Positions 1-4,571 of a DNA stretch of 10,795 bases are shown here, in pieces. This DNA is from RGIG1959 sp045651865 (GTDB taxonomy: Bacteria > Bacillota > Clostridia > Oscillospirales > Acutalibacteraceae). Location: NCBI GenBank assembly GCA_045651865.1, contig JAZRTC010000008.1, forward strand, positions 1 through 10,795. The letters run 5' to 3'. The notes beneath the pieces were generated by a model that was given only the letters and a program-made list of their open reading frames with translations, was not told the origin of the DNA and made no database searches. A program made the translations under genes and the position numbers. The first letter of the stretch is position 1; every line of letters begins with the position of its first letter.

Positions 1-346
1 GCCCCGACAGCAACCCGCCGCATAAGGCGGCAAGCAAGCGTTCGCCCCCAAAGCTCGGCAACAGCGGCGCCGTTGCATCCATGATGAATGAGGAGAGTGC
101 GATCACGATTGCCGAGCGCACCGCATAGCCTTTGCCCAGAAAGAGAAACGCCGCGATGAGAAGCGGCAGGTTGAGCAGAATCACCACAAGCCCGACCGAT
201 ATGCCGAACAGCTCGTGCGCCAGTATGCCGAGTCCCGCCGTACCGCCCGGCGCAATATTGTGCGGCTCGGAAAACACCGACACCGACAGCGCAAAACACG
301 CACTGCCGAAGAGGTAACATACTCCGTCTGTCAACCACCGTTTCAT
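1..346 (-). CDS. YitT-family membrane protein, N-terminal part (runs off window)
   Basis: The frame opens with ATG at 346 and is still open at base 1, giving 115 residues of an integral membrane protein. A GGTGG-type ribosome site lies about 5-8 nt upstream. Residues 24-50 carry the segment typical of YitT/DUF161 proteins: a Phe-x-x-Pro turn followed by NIAPGGTAGLG and a His-Glu-Leu-Phe-Gly stretch. Hydrophobic helices follow at about 51-70 and 77-90 (LLNLPLLIAAF). The family has several transmembrane helices and a soluble C-terminal domain (DUF2179 in many members), which would lie beyond the window. Transport of a small solute is often assumed, but the substrate is not known from sequence. 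The gene is separated from the upstream gene by a terminator and repeats, so it is probably transcribed on its own. I found no convincing promoter. Confidence 0.8.
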   Translation of the reverse strand, partial: MKRWLTDGVCYLFGSACFALSVSVFSEPHNIAPGGTAGLGILAHELFGISVGLVVILLNLPLLIAAFLFLGKGYAVRSAIVIALSSFIMDATAPLLPSFGGERLLAALCGGLLSG

Positions 347-409
347 CGTTTCACCACCCACGGTAGTATGTGTGAAAAATGAGAGTTTATGTGTTGATGC
401 GGCGAGTTC

Positions 410-438
410 GTAGGGCGCGCAGCCCTCTGCGCGCCGCG
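410..438 (+). repeat. Short GC-rich dispersed repeat (GTAGGGCG family), copy 1
   Basis: This 29-base block begins GTAGGGCG and ends in GCCGCG. It contains self-complementary GCGCGC arms around an AGCCCTCT centre. A block of the same length and ends lies in the opposite orientation at 1492-1520. Just downstream, CCCTCTG at 423-429 is mirrored by CAGAGGG at 453-459, so the region could also fold as a larger hairpin. It is noncoding and sits in the gap upstream of the YitT-family gene. I recall similar short intergenic repeats from Oscillospirales genomes, but assigning it to a named family would need a search. Confidence 0.4.
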
Positions 439-486
439 TTTTCGCAAGAACACAGAGGGAGGTTTCGATGCCACAGGTTGTGTGTA

Positions 487-544
487 AAAATCCCCTCCGT
501 CTCGCTTCGCTCGACACCTCCCCTTGCCTCAAGGGGAGGCTTTT
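487..544 (-). repeat. Structured intergenic repeat (CCTCCCCTT hairpin family), single copy
   Basis: On the plus strand this reads AAAATCCCCTCCG, then an inner self-complementary arm (501-513, CTCGCTTCGCTCG), then a 9-bp hairpin with CCTCCCCTT at 517-525 and AAGGGGAGG at 531-539. The same order of parts is seen at 3407-3460 in this orientation and at 3321-3371 in the opposite one. It is noncoding, between the YitT-family gene and the terminator of the gene above it. Unlike the copies near 1.4 and 3.4 kb, no inverted partner of the same type is obvious here. Confidence 0.65.
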
Positions 545-602
545 CAGAATGTGTGCTGATTGCAGATGTCCCCGCGAGTCGTCGACCTGCGCGTCACAAA
601 AC

Positions 603-630
603 AAAAAAAACCGCCTTGCGGCGGTTTTTT
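603..630 (-). terminator. Rho-independent terminator of the two-helix membrane protein gene
   Basis: CCGCC (611-615), loop TTGC, GGCGG (620-624) is extended by A/T pairing to 605-630. On the minus strand the hairpin is followed by a run of eight T (plus-strand A 603-610). The stem starts within the stop codon of the gene ending at 629. The flanking A and T tracts could let it work in both directions. Confidence 0.85.
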
Positions 631-1174
631 ATTCTGTATACTCAAAAAATTTAGTATTGTACACCTGAAGGATGGTTTTGTTATTATCGGTCACAATATA
701 AAAGGTATCCCCTTCAATCGCTGTATTGTAGATTCCCTCGTCTGTCATAGCATAGCGTTCAGACCAGTCGTAGTGTGTTCCTCCCATTATTTCATACTTC
801 CCAAACGATGCAAAGTGCAAATACCAACACCGTTTATGTCGATGCGGGTCATACCGTTCCTCTGTACGCACCACACGGTCGGTAACAACCTGAAAGTTTC
901 CGCAATCGACAGATTGTCTCGTTCGATATGTAGAAATAAAGACATACACGCTCAGCGCTGCCATACCACCGCCAATCACAATCTGAAGCAGTCTGTATAA
1001 TATGCGCAGGAGCAACTGTTCCATCAAAAACGCCTCGTACAGCAATGACAATGCCCACATCATCAACGCCGTAACCACGAGAAAAAATCCGATTCCAAGT
1101 AAAAAGCCTTTCCATGAATATATCTTTTTCAATTCCTCGGCAATCCGCTTTTTTGTCAGGATCTCTTTTTGCAT
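629..1174 (-). CDS. Two-helix membrane protein of unknown function
   Basis: This encodes 181 residues. The ATG at 1174 is preferred over one at 1180 because a GGAGGG ribosome site at 1181-1186 abuts 1180 but sits 6 nt from 1174. A basic N-terminus (KKR, KK) precedes two hydrophobic segments at about 23-46 and 58-82. A soluble C-terminal domain of about 100 residues follows, with charged turns and a tail rich in Tyr and Phe (GDTFYIV, VYNTKFFEY). The N-terminal charge suggests both ends are cytoplasmic, with a short external loop. I do not recognise the family and assign no function. The gene is flanked by its own candidate promoter and terminator, so it appears monocistronic. By eye it is more AT-rich than the ribosomal and GTPase genes nearby, which fits recent acquisition or weak expression but does not prove either. 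Confidence 0.75.
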   Translation of the reverse strand: MQKEILTKKRIAEELKKIYSWKGFLLGIGFFLVVTALMMWALSLLYEAFLMEQLLLRILYRLLQIVIGGGMAALSVYVFISTYRTRQSVDCGNFQVVTDRVVRTEERYDPHRHKRCWYLHFASFGKYEIMGGTHYDWSERYAMTDEGIYNTAIEGDTFYIVTDNNKTILQVYNTKFFEYTE

Positions 1175-1180
1175 AAACAT

Positions 1181-1186
1181 CCCTCC
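1181..1186 (-). promoter_or_regulatory. Ribosome binding site deciding the start at 1174
   Basis: The minus strand reads GGAGGG directly before ATGTTTATG. Spacing is 0 nt to the first ATG and 6 nt to the second, so the second is the likely start. Confidence 0.7.
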
Positions 1187-1202
1187 GGTCTTGCTCGCCT
1201 AC

Positions 1203-1231
1203 AGTATAACACATTCTCACGCAATATACCA
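1203..1231 (-). promoter_or_regulatory. Candidate extended -10 promoter for the membrane protein gene
   Basis: The minus strand carries TGTTATACT. This is a TATACT -10 box (1203-1208) with the TGn extension that can make up for a weak -35. The sequence 17 nt upstream (TGGTAT) is a poor -35. The implied leader is about 20-25 nt and includes the GGAGGG site. Confidence 0.5.
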
Positions 1232-1317
1232 GTTACAGTATATATCCGTGATTTTTATTATTTTTCGCAGAATTTTGAAATTTCCCGACTGCGGTGTTGC
1301 CGTGAGTTTGTGCAAAA

Positions 1318-1380
1318 TCCCCCCCCCTCTTTGAGGGAGTTGAATTTTGGCATCGTCAGATGCCAAAAGACGGAGGGAGT
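1318..1380 (+). repeat. Structured intergenic repeat, forward member of inverted pair 1
   Basis: A C-rich arm forms a short hairpin (CCCTC 1325-1329, GAGGG 1333-1337). A perfect 10-bp inner hairpin follows (1345-1354 with 1359-1368, loop GTCA), then the closing CGGAGGGAGT. The architecture matches the element at 3321-3371: first hairpin, variable self-complementary centre, GGAGGGA tail. The centre sequence is quite different from that copy. It is noncoding. Confidence 0.6.
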
Positions 1381-1400
1381 TTTAATGTCACCTGTTCCAC

Positions 1401-1451
1401 ATACTCCCCCAGTCTCGCCTATCGGCGATCCAGCCCCCTCTAAGAGGGGGC
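1401..1451 (-). repeat. Structured intergenic repeat, reverse member of inverted pair 1
   Basis: Read on the plus strand: ACTCCCCC, an inner hairpin (TCGCC 1415-1419, loop TATC, GGCGA 1424-1428), then an 8-bp hairpin (GCCCCCTC 1433-1440, loop TAA, GAGGGGGC 1444-1451). This is the reverse orientation of the element at 1318-1380, 20 nt away from it. Confidence 0.6.
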
Positions 1452-1491
1452 CAAGATGTGTGCCGCCCTTCACGCGACCGCGTCCAAATGA

Positions 1492-1520
1492 CGCGCGGCG
1501 GAAGCAAGCCCCCGCCCTAC
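1492..1520 (-). repeat. Short GC-rich dispersed repeat (GTAGGGCG family), copy 2
   Basis: The minus strand reads GTAGGGCG, a variable centre, then GCCGCGCG. It has the same length and ends as the block at 410-438 but the opposite orientation. It is noncoding, between repeat pair 1 and the mrnC terminator. Confidence 0.4.
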
Positions 1521-1554
1521 GGTGTTACCACGGGAGGAGCGGGCATCCTCCACG

Positions 1555-1584
1555 AAAAAAAAGACCGCCCGAAGGCGGTCTTTT
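1555..1584 (-). terminator. Rho-independent terminator of obgE-mrnC
   Basis: A 9-bp stem AAGACCGCC (1561-1569) with GGCGGTCTT (1574-1582) closes a CGAA loop, which is TTCG on the minus strand and very stable. A T-run follows on the minus strand (plus-strand A 1555-1562). It starts 7 nt after the mrnC stop codon. Confidence 0.9.
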
Positions 1585-1588
1585 AATC

Positions 1589-1966
1589 TTATTCTCCCAT
1601 CGCGATATCAAACAGCTCGCGTACGCGGGCAATATCGCCGCTGAGGTACAGATACCCGAACAGCGTTTCCAGTCCCGTGGCGCGGTGATAATCGTCGCTG
1701 TTGCGGGCGGTATGCGCGTTTCTGCCGCGCTTATACACCGCCAGCTCCTTTTCGGTGAGAAGCGGCATCAGCCGTTCCATTGCCTCCGCCTGCGCTTCGG
1801 CGCGCACCAGCTTGACTGCTTCGCGGTGAAGCTCACGGGGAGGACGGTTGGCAAGGCACACAAGCCGTTCGCGCACCATCATCTCATACACACCGTCACC
1901 GACAAACGCCAGTGCCAGCGGGCTGACGGTACGGACATCCACTTCTTTCGGATACAATCGTTCCAC
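1589..1966 (-). CDS. mrnC: Mini-ribonuclease III (23S rRNA maturation)
   Basis: This encodes 125 residues when started at GTG 1966. It is a RNase III catalytic domain without the double-stranded-RNA-binding domain, the usual size for Mini-III. The family signature appears at residues 15-28 (SPLALAFVGDGVYE), with the metal-binding Asp24 (GDGVYE). The second acidic residue is Glu100 in HRATGLETLFGYLYL. A LKRGRNA-like segment (VYKRGRNA, 77-84) lies between them. In Bacillus subtilis the enzyme trims the 23S rRNA precursor. A TTG at 1993 and a GTG at 1975 are in frame, but 1993 would overlap obgE by 17 nt. I prefer 1966 because GAGGTG at 1973-1978 sits 6 nt upstream. The gene follows obgE by 10 nt and shares its terminator, so the two are co-transcribed and translation is probably coupled. 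Confidence 0.88.
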   Translation of the reverse strand: MERLYPKEVDVRTVSPLALAFVGDGVYEMMVRERLVCLANRPPRELHREAVKLVRAEAQAEAMERLMPLLTEKELAVYKRGRNAHTARNSDDYHRATGLETLFGYLYLSGDIARVRELFDIAMGE

Positions 1967-1972
1967 TAGCCT

Positions 1973-1978
1973 CACCTC
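1973..1978 (-). promoter_or_regulatory. Ribosome binding site deciding the mrnC start
   Basis: The minus strand reads GAGGTG, overlapping the obgE TGA stop (1977-1979) and lying 6 nt before GTG at 1966. The overlap favours coupled translation of obgE and mrnC. Confidence 0.5.
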
Positions 1979-3251
1979 AGCGAATAAACTCAAACTCGAA
2001 GTCGTACAGGCTCACGGTATCGCCTTCCTGCACACCCGCATCCTCCAGCGCTTTGATCACGCCCGACGACACCAGCACTCGCTGGAAATACTGCAAGCTC
2101 TCATAATCGTCCACATCGATGGTGCGCAGGATCGGCAACAGCCAGTCGGCACGCACCTCGAAGACATCGTCAAGCACGGTGATCTGCGGAGTACGCTCGC
2201 TTGCGAGGGTCTCGGGATCGGGAAGCACAACCGGATCGGGCTCAAACGCCTTGACAGGCGGCAATTCACGCAGTTTTTGTGCGCACGCAAAGACAATCTC
2301 CTGCGTGCCGTGCGCGATCGGCGCCATCATCGGGTAATAGTCGTAGCCGCGCTCTTCCATCGCTTTTGCAAAGGCTTCGAGCTGTTCGTCGGTGGCGAGG
2401 TCGCATTTGTTACCCGCCACAATCATCGGCAATGCCGCCAGTGATTCGCTGAACTTGGCAAGTTCCGTGTTGATGGTATCAAAATCGGTCAGCGGGTCGC
2501 GTCCCTCACTGCCCGCGACATCCACCACATGAACCAGCAAACGGCAGCGCTCGACATGGCGCAGGAAATCGTGACCGAGTCCGACGCCTTCGCTCGCACC
2601 TTCAATAACACCGGGGATATCCGCCATCACGAACGACTCGCCTTCCCCGACGCGCACCATGCCCAGCACAGGCGACAGGGTGGTGAAATGATAGTCGGCA
2701 ATCACGGGCTTTGCCTCGCTGACGACCGACACGAGCGTGGATTTACCGACATTCGGGAAGCCGATCAGACCGACATCAGCAAGAAGTTTGAGCTCCAGAC
2801 GCACGCGGAATTGCTCGCCCGGCACACCCGGTTTGGCAAAACGCGGTACCTGACGGGTCGGGGTCGCAAAATGGCTGTTCCCCCACCCGCCTCTGCCGCC
2901 GTGCGCGGCGATGAACGGCTCGTCCGTGGACATATCCGCCATCAGTCTGCCTGTCTCATCATCAAAAATCAGCGTGCCGCGCGGCACTTTGAGAACGCAG
3001 TCCTGACCGTTTTTACCAAAGCAGTTCTTTTTGCCGCCCTGATCACCGTGGCCTGCCGAGAACTTGCGCTTATAGCGATAGTCGCTCAGCGTGCTGGCGC
3101 CGTCATCGATCACAAAGACAACATTGCCGCCCTTGCCGCCGTCGCCGCCGTCAGGGCCGCCCGCCGCGACATATTTTTCGCGGTGAAAGGACACCGCGCC
3201 GTTGCCGCCGTTGCCCGCACGGATCTCCACGATCACTTTATCAATAAACAT
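1977..3251 (-). CDS. obgE: Ribosome-assembly GTPase Obg/CgtA
   Basis: This encodes 424 residues, the normal length for Gram-positive Obg. Residues 1-158 form the glycine-rich Obg fold (AGNGGNGAVSF, GGPDGGDGGKGGNV, AAHGGRGGWGN). The GTPase domain has the P-loop GFPNVGKST (164-172), switch I DYHFTTLSP (186-194), DIPG (211-214) and NKCD (281-284). The C-terminal OCT/DUF1967 domain covers about 352-424 and ends FEFEFIR. Obg binds GTP and acts in 50S subunit assembly and in growth and stress control; it is essential in bacteria tested. The frame extends to 3293, but ATG at 3251 is chosen because the protein then begins MFIDKV like the family and AAGGAGG lies 9 nt upstream. NKCD has Cys where NKMD or NKID is more usual, a tolerated position. 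Upstream lies the rpmA terminator plus repeat pair 2, so the gene needs its own promoter or read-through; I see no clear promoter. Confidence 0.97.
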   Translation of the reverse strand: MFIDKVIVEIRAGNGGNGAVSFHREKYVAAGGPDGGDGGKGGNVVFVIDDGASTLSDYRYKRKFSAGHGDQGGKKNCFGKNGQDCVLKVPRGTLIFDDETGRLMADMSTDEPFIAAHGGRGGWGNSHFATPTRQVPRFAKPGVPGEQFRVRLELKLLADVGLIGFPNVGKSTLVSVVSEAKPVIADYHFTTLSPVLGMVRVGEGESFVMADIPGVIEGASEGVGLGHDFLRHVERCRLLVHVVDVAGSEGRDPLTDFDTINTELAKFSESLAALPMIVAGNKCDLATDEQLEAFAKAMEERGYDYYPMMAPIAHGTQEIVFACAQKLRELPPVKAFEPDPVVLPDPETLASERTPQITVLDDVFEVRADWLLPILRTIDVDDYESLQYFQRVLVSSGVIKALEDAGVQEGDTVSLYDFEFEFIR

Positions 3252-3260
3252 ACCGATTTG

Positions 3261-3267
3261 CCTCCTT
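3261..3267 (-). promoter_or_regulatory. Ribosome binding site deciding the obgE start
   Basis: AAGGAGG on the minus strand lies 9 nt before the ATG at 3251. No comparable site precedes the in-frame start at 3293. Confidence 0.75.
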
Positions 3268-3283
3268 TTCAGACAATCATCAA

Positions 3284-3307
3284 ACAGCGTCACAAAAATT
3301 ACGCTGT
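3284..3307. other. Inverted repeat upstream of obgE
   Basis: ACAGCGT (3284-3290) is mirrored by ACGCTGT (3301-3307) around an AT-rich 10-nt centre. It lies about 16 nt upstream of the obgE ribosome site. It could be an operator-like dyad or a leader hairpin. No T-run follows, so it is not a terminator. Confidence 0.35.
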
Positions 3308-3317
3308 CGCGGAAGCG

Positions 3318-3371
3318 TCCCCTCCCTTGTGTAAAGGGAGGCGGACCGCGCTTGTGCGCGGTGGAGGGATT
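3318..3371 (+). repeat. Structured intergenic repeat, forward member of inverted pair 2
   Basis: The first hairpin is CCTCCCTT (3321-3328) with AAGGGAGG (3334-3341). The inner hairpin is CCGCGC (3346-3351), loop TTGT, GCGCGG (3356-3361). The closing segment is TGGAGGGATT. The order of parts matches the element at 1318-1380, with a different inner stem sequence. It is noncoding and lies in the region upstream of obgE. Confidence 0.7.
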
Positions 3372-3406
3372 GTCGCCGCCGATAACATCCGTGAAACTCG
3401 CGTTTC

Positions 3407-3460
3407 AAATCCCCTCCGTGGGCTACGCCGACACCTCCCCTTGCATCTTTAAGGGGAGAC
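3407..3460 (-). repeat. Structured intergenic repeat, reverse member of inverted pair 2
   Basis: Plus strand: AAATCCCCTCCG, a variable centre (TGGGCTACGCCGACA), then a hairpin of CTCCCCTT (3435-3442) with AAGGGGAG (3451-3458). It is the same orientation and order as 487-544. It faces the element at 3318-3371 across 35 nt, and that spacer itself contains a small hairpin (TGAAAC 3392-3397 with GTTTCA 3402-3407). A perfect 10-bp palindrome AAGTATACTT follows at 3461-3470. Confidence 0.7.
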
Positions 3461-3482
3461 AAGTATACTTTTCCGTTTTACC

Positions 3483-3512
3483 AAAAATCCCCATCGGCGA
3501 ACCGATGGGGAT
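3483..3512 (-). terminator. Rho-independent terminator of rplU-prp-rpmA
   Basis: An 11-bp stem ATCCCCATCGG (3487-3497) with CCGATGGGGAT (3502-3512) closes a CGAA loop (TTCG on the minus strand). Five T follow on the minus strand (plus-strand A 3483-3487). It lies about 18 nt after the rpmA stop and separates rpmA from obgE. Confidence 0.9.
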
Positions 3513-3530
3513 GAATGGAATCAAAGCAAA

Positions 3531-3812
3531 TTATTGCTCCGCGTAAACGCTCACGCGCTTGCGGTCTTTGCCCATGCGCTCGAAACGCACGATGCCGTCA
3601 GCCGTTGCAAACAGCGTATCGTCCGAACCGATGCCCACATTGGTACCCGGATGAATATGGGTGCCGCGTTGACGCACAAGGATGTTGCCCGCGAGGACAA
3701 ACTGACCGTCGGCGCGCTTGACGCCAAGGCGCTTGGACTCGGAATCGCGGCCGTTCTTGGTCGAGCCCATACCTTTCTTATGTGCAAACAGTTGCAGATT
3801 GATTTTCAACAT
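3531..3812 (-). CDS. rpmA: 50S ribosomal protein L27 (with cleavable prosequence)
   Basis: This encodes 93 residues, starting at ATG 3812 (MLKINLQLFA). L27 is a 50S subunit protein whose N-terminus reaches the peptidyl transferase centre. The core is canonical: HKKGMGSTKNGRDS (11-24), LGVKRADGQ, GNILVRQRGT, HPG and GSDDTLFA. The first nine residues match the Firmicutes prosequence with an LQxF-Ala site, here LQLFA. By analogy with Staphylococcus aureus, Prp should cut before Ala10. The position after the second Gln-following residue is Leu instead of the common Phe. The ribosome site GGAGGTG (3821-3827) lies within the last codons of prp, so the two genes are probably translationally coupled. 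A longer in-frame reading upstream is not supported. Confidence 0.98.
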   Translation of the reverse strand: MLKINLQLFAHKKGMGSTKNGRDSESKRLGVKRADGQFVLAGNILVRQRGTHIHPGTNVGIGSDDTLFATADGIVRFERMGKDRKRVSVYAEQ

Positions 3813-3817
3813 AGGGT

Positions 3818-4138
3818 TCACACCTCCGTATTTTTTACAGTAATGATCTTCGGGTGGTCGGCGGCAAGAGCCGTCAGGTGCAATTGCAGTCCTTCCAGCA
3901 GAAGGCGGCACTGCACGGCATCCTCGCGCCGTAAGCGAAGGGTCATCAGTCCGTCGGCTTGTTCCAGCACAAGGGGACTGACCTTCGCCGTGTCGGTGAC
4001 GGCATTGACGGTGAGATACACCGCCGAGCTGACCGCCGCGCACAGCAGGCTGACGCCGCTGTCATCGGGCGTGTCGTGTCCGTTGACGGCAAAGCCGACA
4101 ACCGTGTCATCCGACAAAAAGAAGTGACAGGTGATCAT
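3818..4138 (-). CDS. prp: Ribosomal-processing cysteine protease Prp
   Basis: This encodes 106 residues, normal for Prp (YsxB/DUF464). Prp removes the N-terminal prosequence of L27 in Firmicutes, a step essential in Staphylococcus aureus. The catalytic dyad is visible: His21 in the GH motif (AVNGHD) and Cys33 in LLCAAVSSAV, with the usual 12-residue spacing. The rest is a small alpha/beta fold containing a hydrophobic LLLEGLQLHL helix (about 80-89). The gene sits 7 nt after rplU and 5 nt before rpmA, the standard Firmicutes order, placing protease and substrate in one transcript. Its own ribosome site is weak, which suggests coupling to rplU translation. Confidence 0.95.
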   Translation of the reverse strand: MITCHFFLSDDTVVGFAVNGHDTPDDSGVSLLCAAVSSAVYLTVNAVTDTAKVSPLVLEQADGLMTLRLRREDAVQCRLLLEGLQLHLTALAADHPKIITVKNTEV

Positions 4139-4145
4139 CGCTCAA

Positions 4146-4457
4146 TTACGCGTTGATCGCTTCGATCTTCACCTTCGAGTACGGCTGGCGATGACCGAGC
4201 TTACGCTGCTTGCCCTTCTTGGGCTTGTAGGTGAAGACGGTGATCTTCTTCGCTTTGCCGTTCTTAAGAACCTTGGCTTCGACCGTTGCGCCCGCGACAT
4301 ACGGATCGCCCACAGAAATGGTCTCGTCGTTGCTCACAGCAATGACCTTGTCGAAGGTCACGGTGGTTTCCGCGTCGGCATCCAGCTTCTCGATGAACAG
4401 CTCGTCGCCGCTGGTCACCTTGTACTGCTTGCCGCCGGTTTCGATAATGGCGTACAT
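4146..4457 (-). CDS. rplU: 50S ribosomal protein L21
   Basis: This encodes 103 residues, the usual length. L21 binds 23S rRNA in the large subunit and depends on L20 for assembly. The start MYAIIETGGKQYKV and the C-terminal basic segment KGKQRKLGHRQPYSKVKI are diagnostic. It is the first gene of rplU-prp-rpmA. A near-consensus promoter lies at 4543-4571, with a structured leader of about 80 nt between promoter and start. The ATG at 4457 is preceded by AAAGGTAGGAAC, a moderate ribosome site. Confidence 0.98.
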   Translation of the reverse strand: MYAIIETGGKQYKVTSGDELFIEKLDADAETTVTFDKVIAVSNDETISVGDPYVAGATVEAKVLKNGKAKKITVFTYKPKKGKQRKLGHRQPYSKVKIEAINA

Positions 4458-4537
4458 ACTTAGTTCCTACCTTTACATTAGACTCGCTGATAAGGGGCGG
4501 AGCTTGTGCTCACTTTTGTGCCCACTTCATGCGGCAA
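4458..4537 (-). ncRNA. Structured leader of rplU, possible L21 leader
   Basis: The expected transcript start is near 4536. The leader holds a nested hairpin at 4495-4523: outer GGGC/GCCC (4495-4498 with 4520-4523), inner GAGC/GCTC (4500-4503 with 4508-4511), inner loop TTGT on the plus strand. Firmicutes rplU operons often carry an L21 leader that binds a ribosomal protein for autoregulation. The position fits, but I cannot confirm a match to that family by eye. Confidence 0.45.
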
Positions 4538-4542
4538 CCGCA

Positions 4543-4571
4543 AGTATAGCACACTTATACTCACTTGTCAA
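4543..4571 (-). promoter_or_regulatory. Sigma-A type promoter of rplU-prp-rpmA
   Basis: A perfect -35 TTGACA (4566-4571), a 17-nt spacer and -10 TATACT (4543-4548) lie on the minus strand. The -35 box is inside the last codons of the preceding surface-protein gene, whose stop is at 4561-4563. A small GCGG/CCGC dyad (4531-4541) spans the expected start point. Confidence 0.88.

Larger units (their letters stand above)
1187..1554. other. Gene-free region between mrnC terminator and the membrane protein gene
   Basis: No supported gene lies in this stretch; the short open frames crossing it have no ribosome site and no recognisable product. It holds the candidate promoter near 1203-1231, an AT-rich segment at about 1240-1290, an inverted pair of structured repeats at 1318-1380 and 1401-1451, and a GTAGGGCG-family block at 1492-1520. 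Confidence 0.7.

Noticed and set aside
1301..1550. CRISPR array or tandem repeats in the gene-free stretch
   Set aside because: The repeated parts are inverted and differ inside; there are no regularly spaced identical repeats.
3252..3293. Upstream extension of obgE by 14 codons
   Set aside because: The family N-terminus MFIDKV and the AAGGAGG site both point to 3251.
3462..3490. Promoter for obgE using TATACT in the AAGTATACTT palindrome
   Set aside because: The -10 match is good, but nothing like a -35 lies at 16-18 nt and the leader would have to include the repeat pair; kept only as a possibility.
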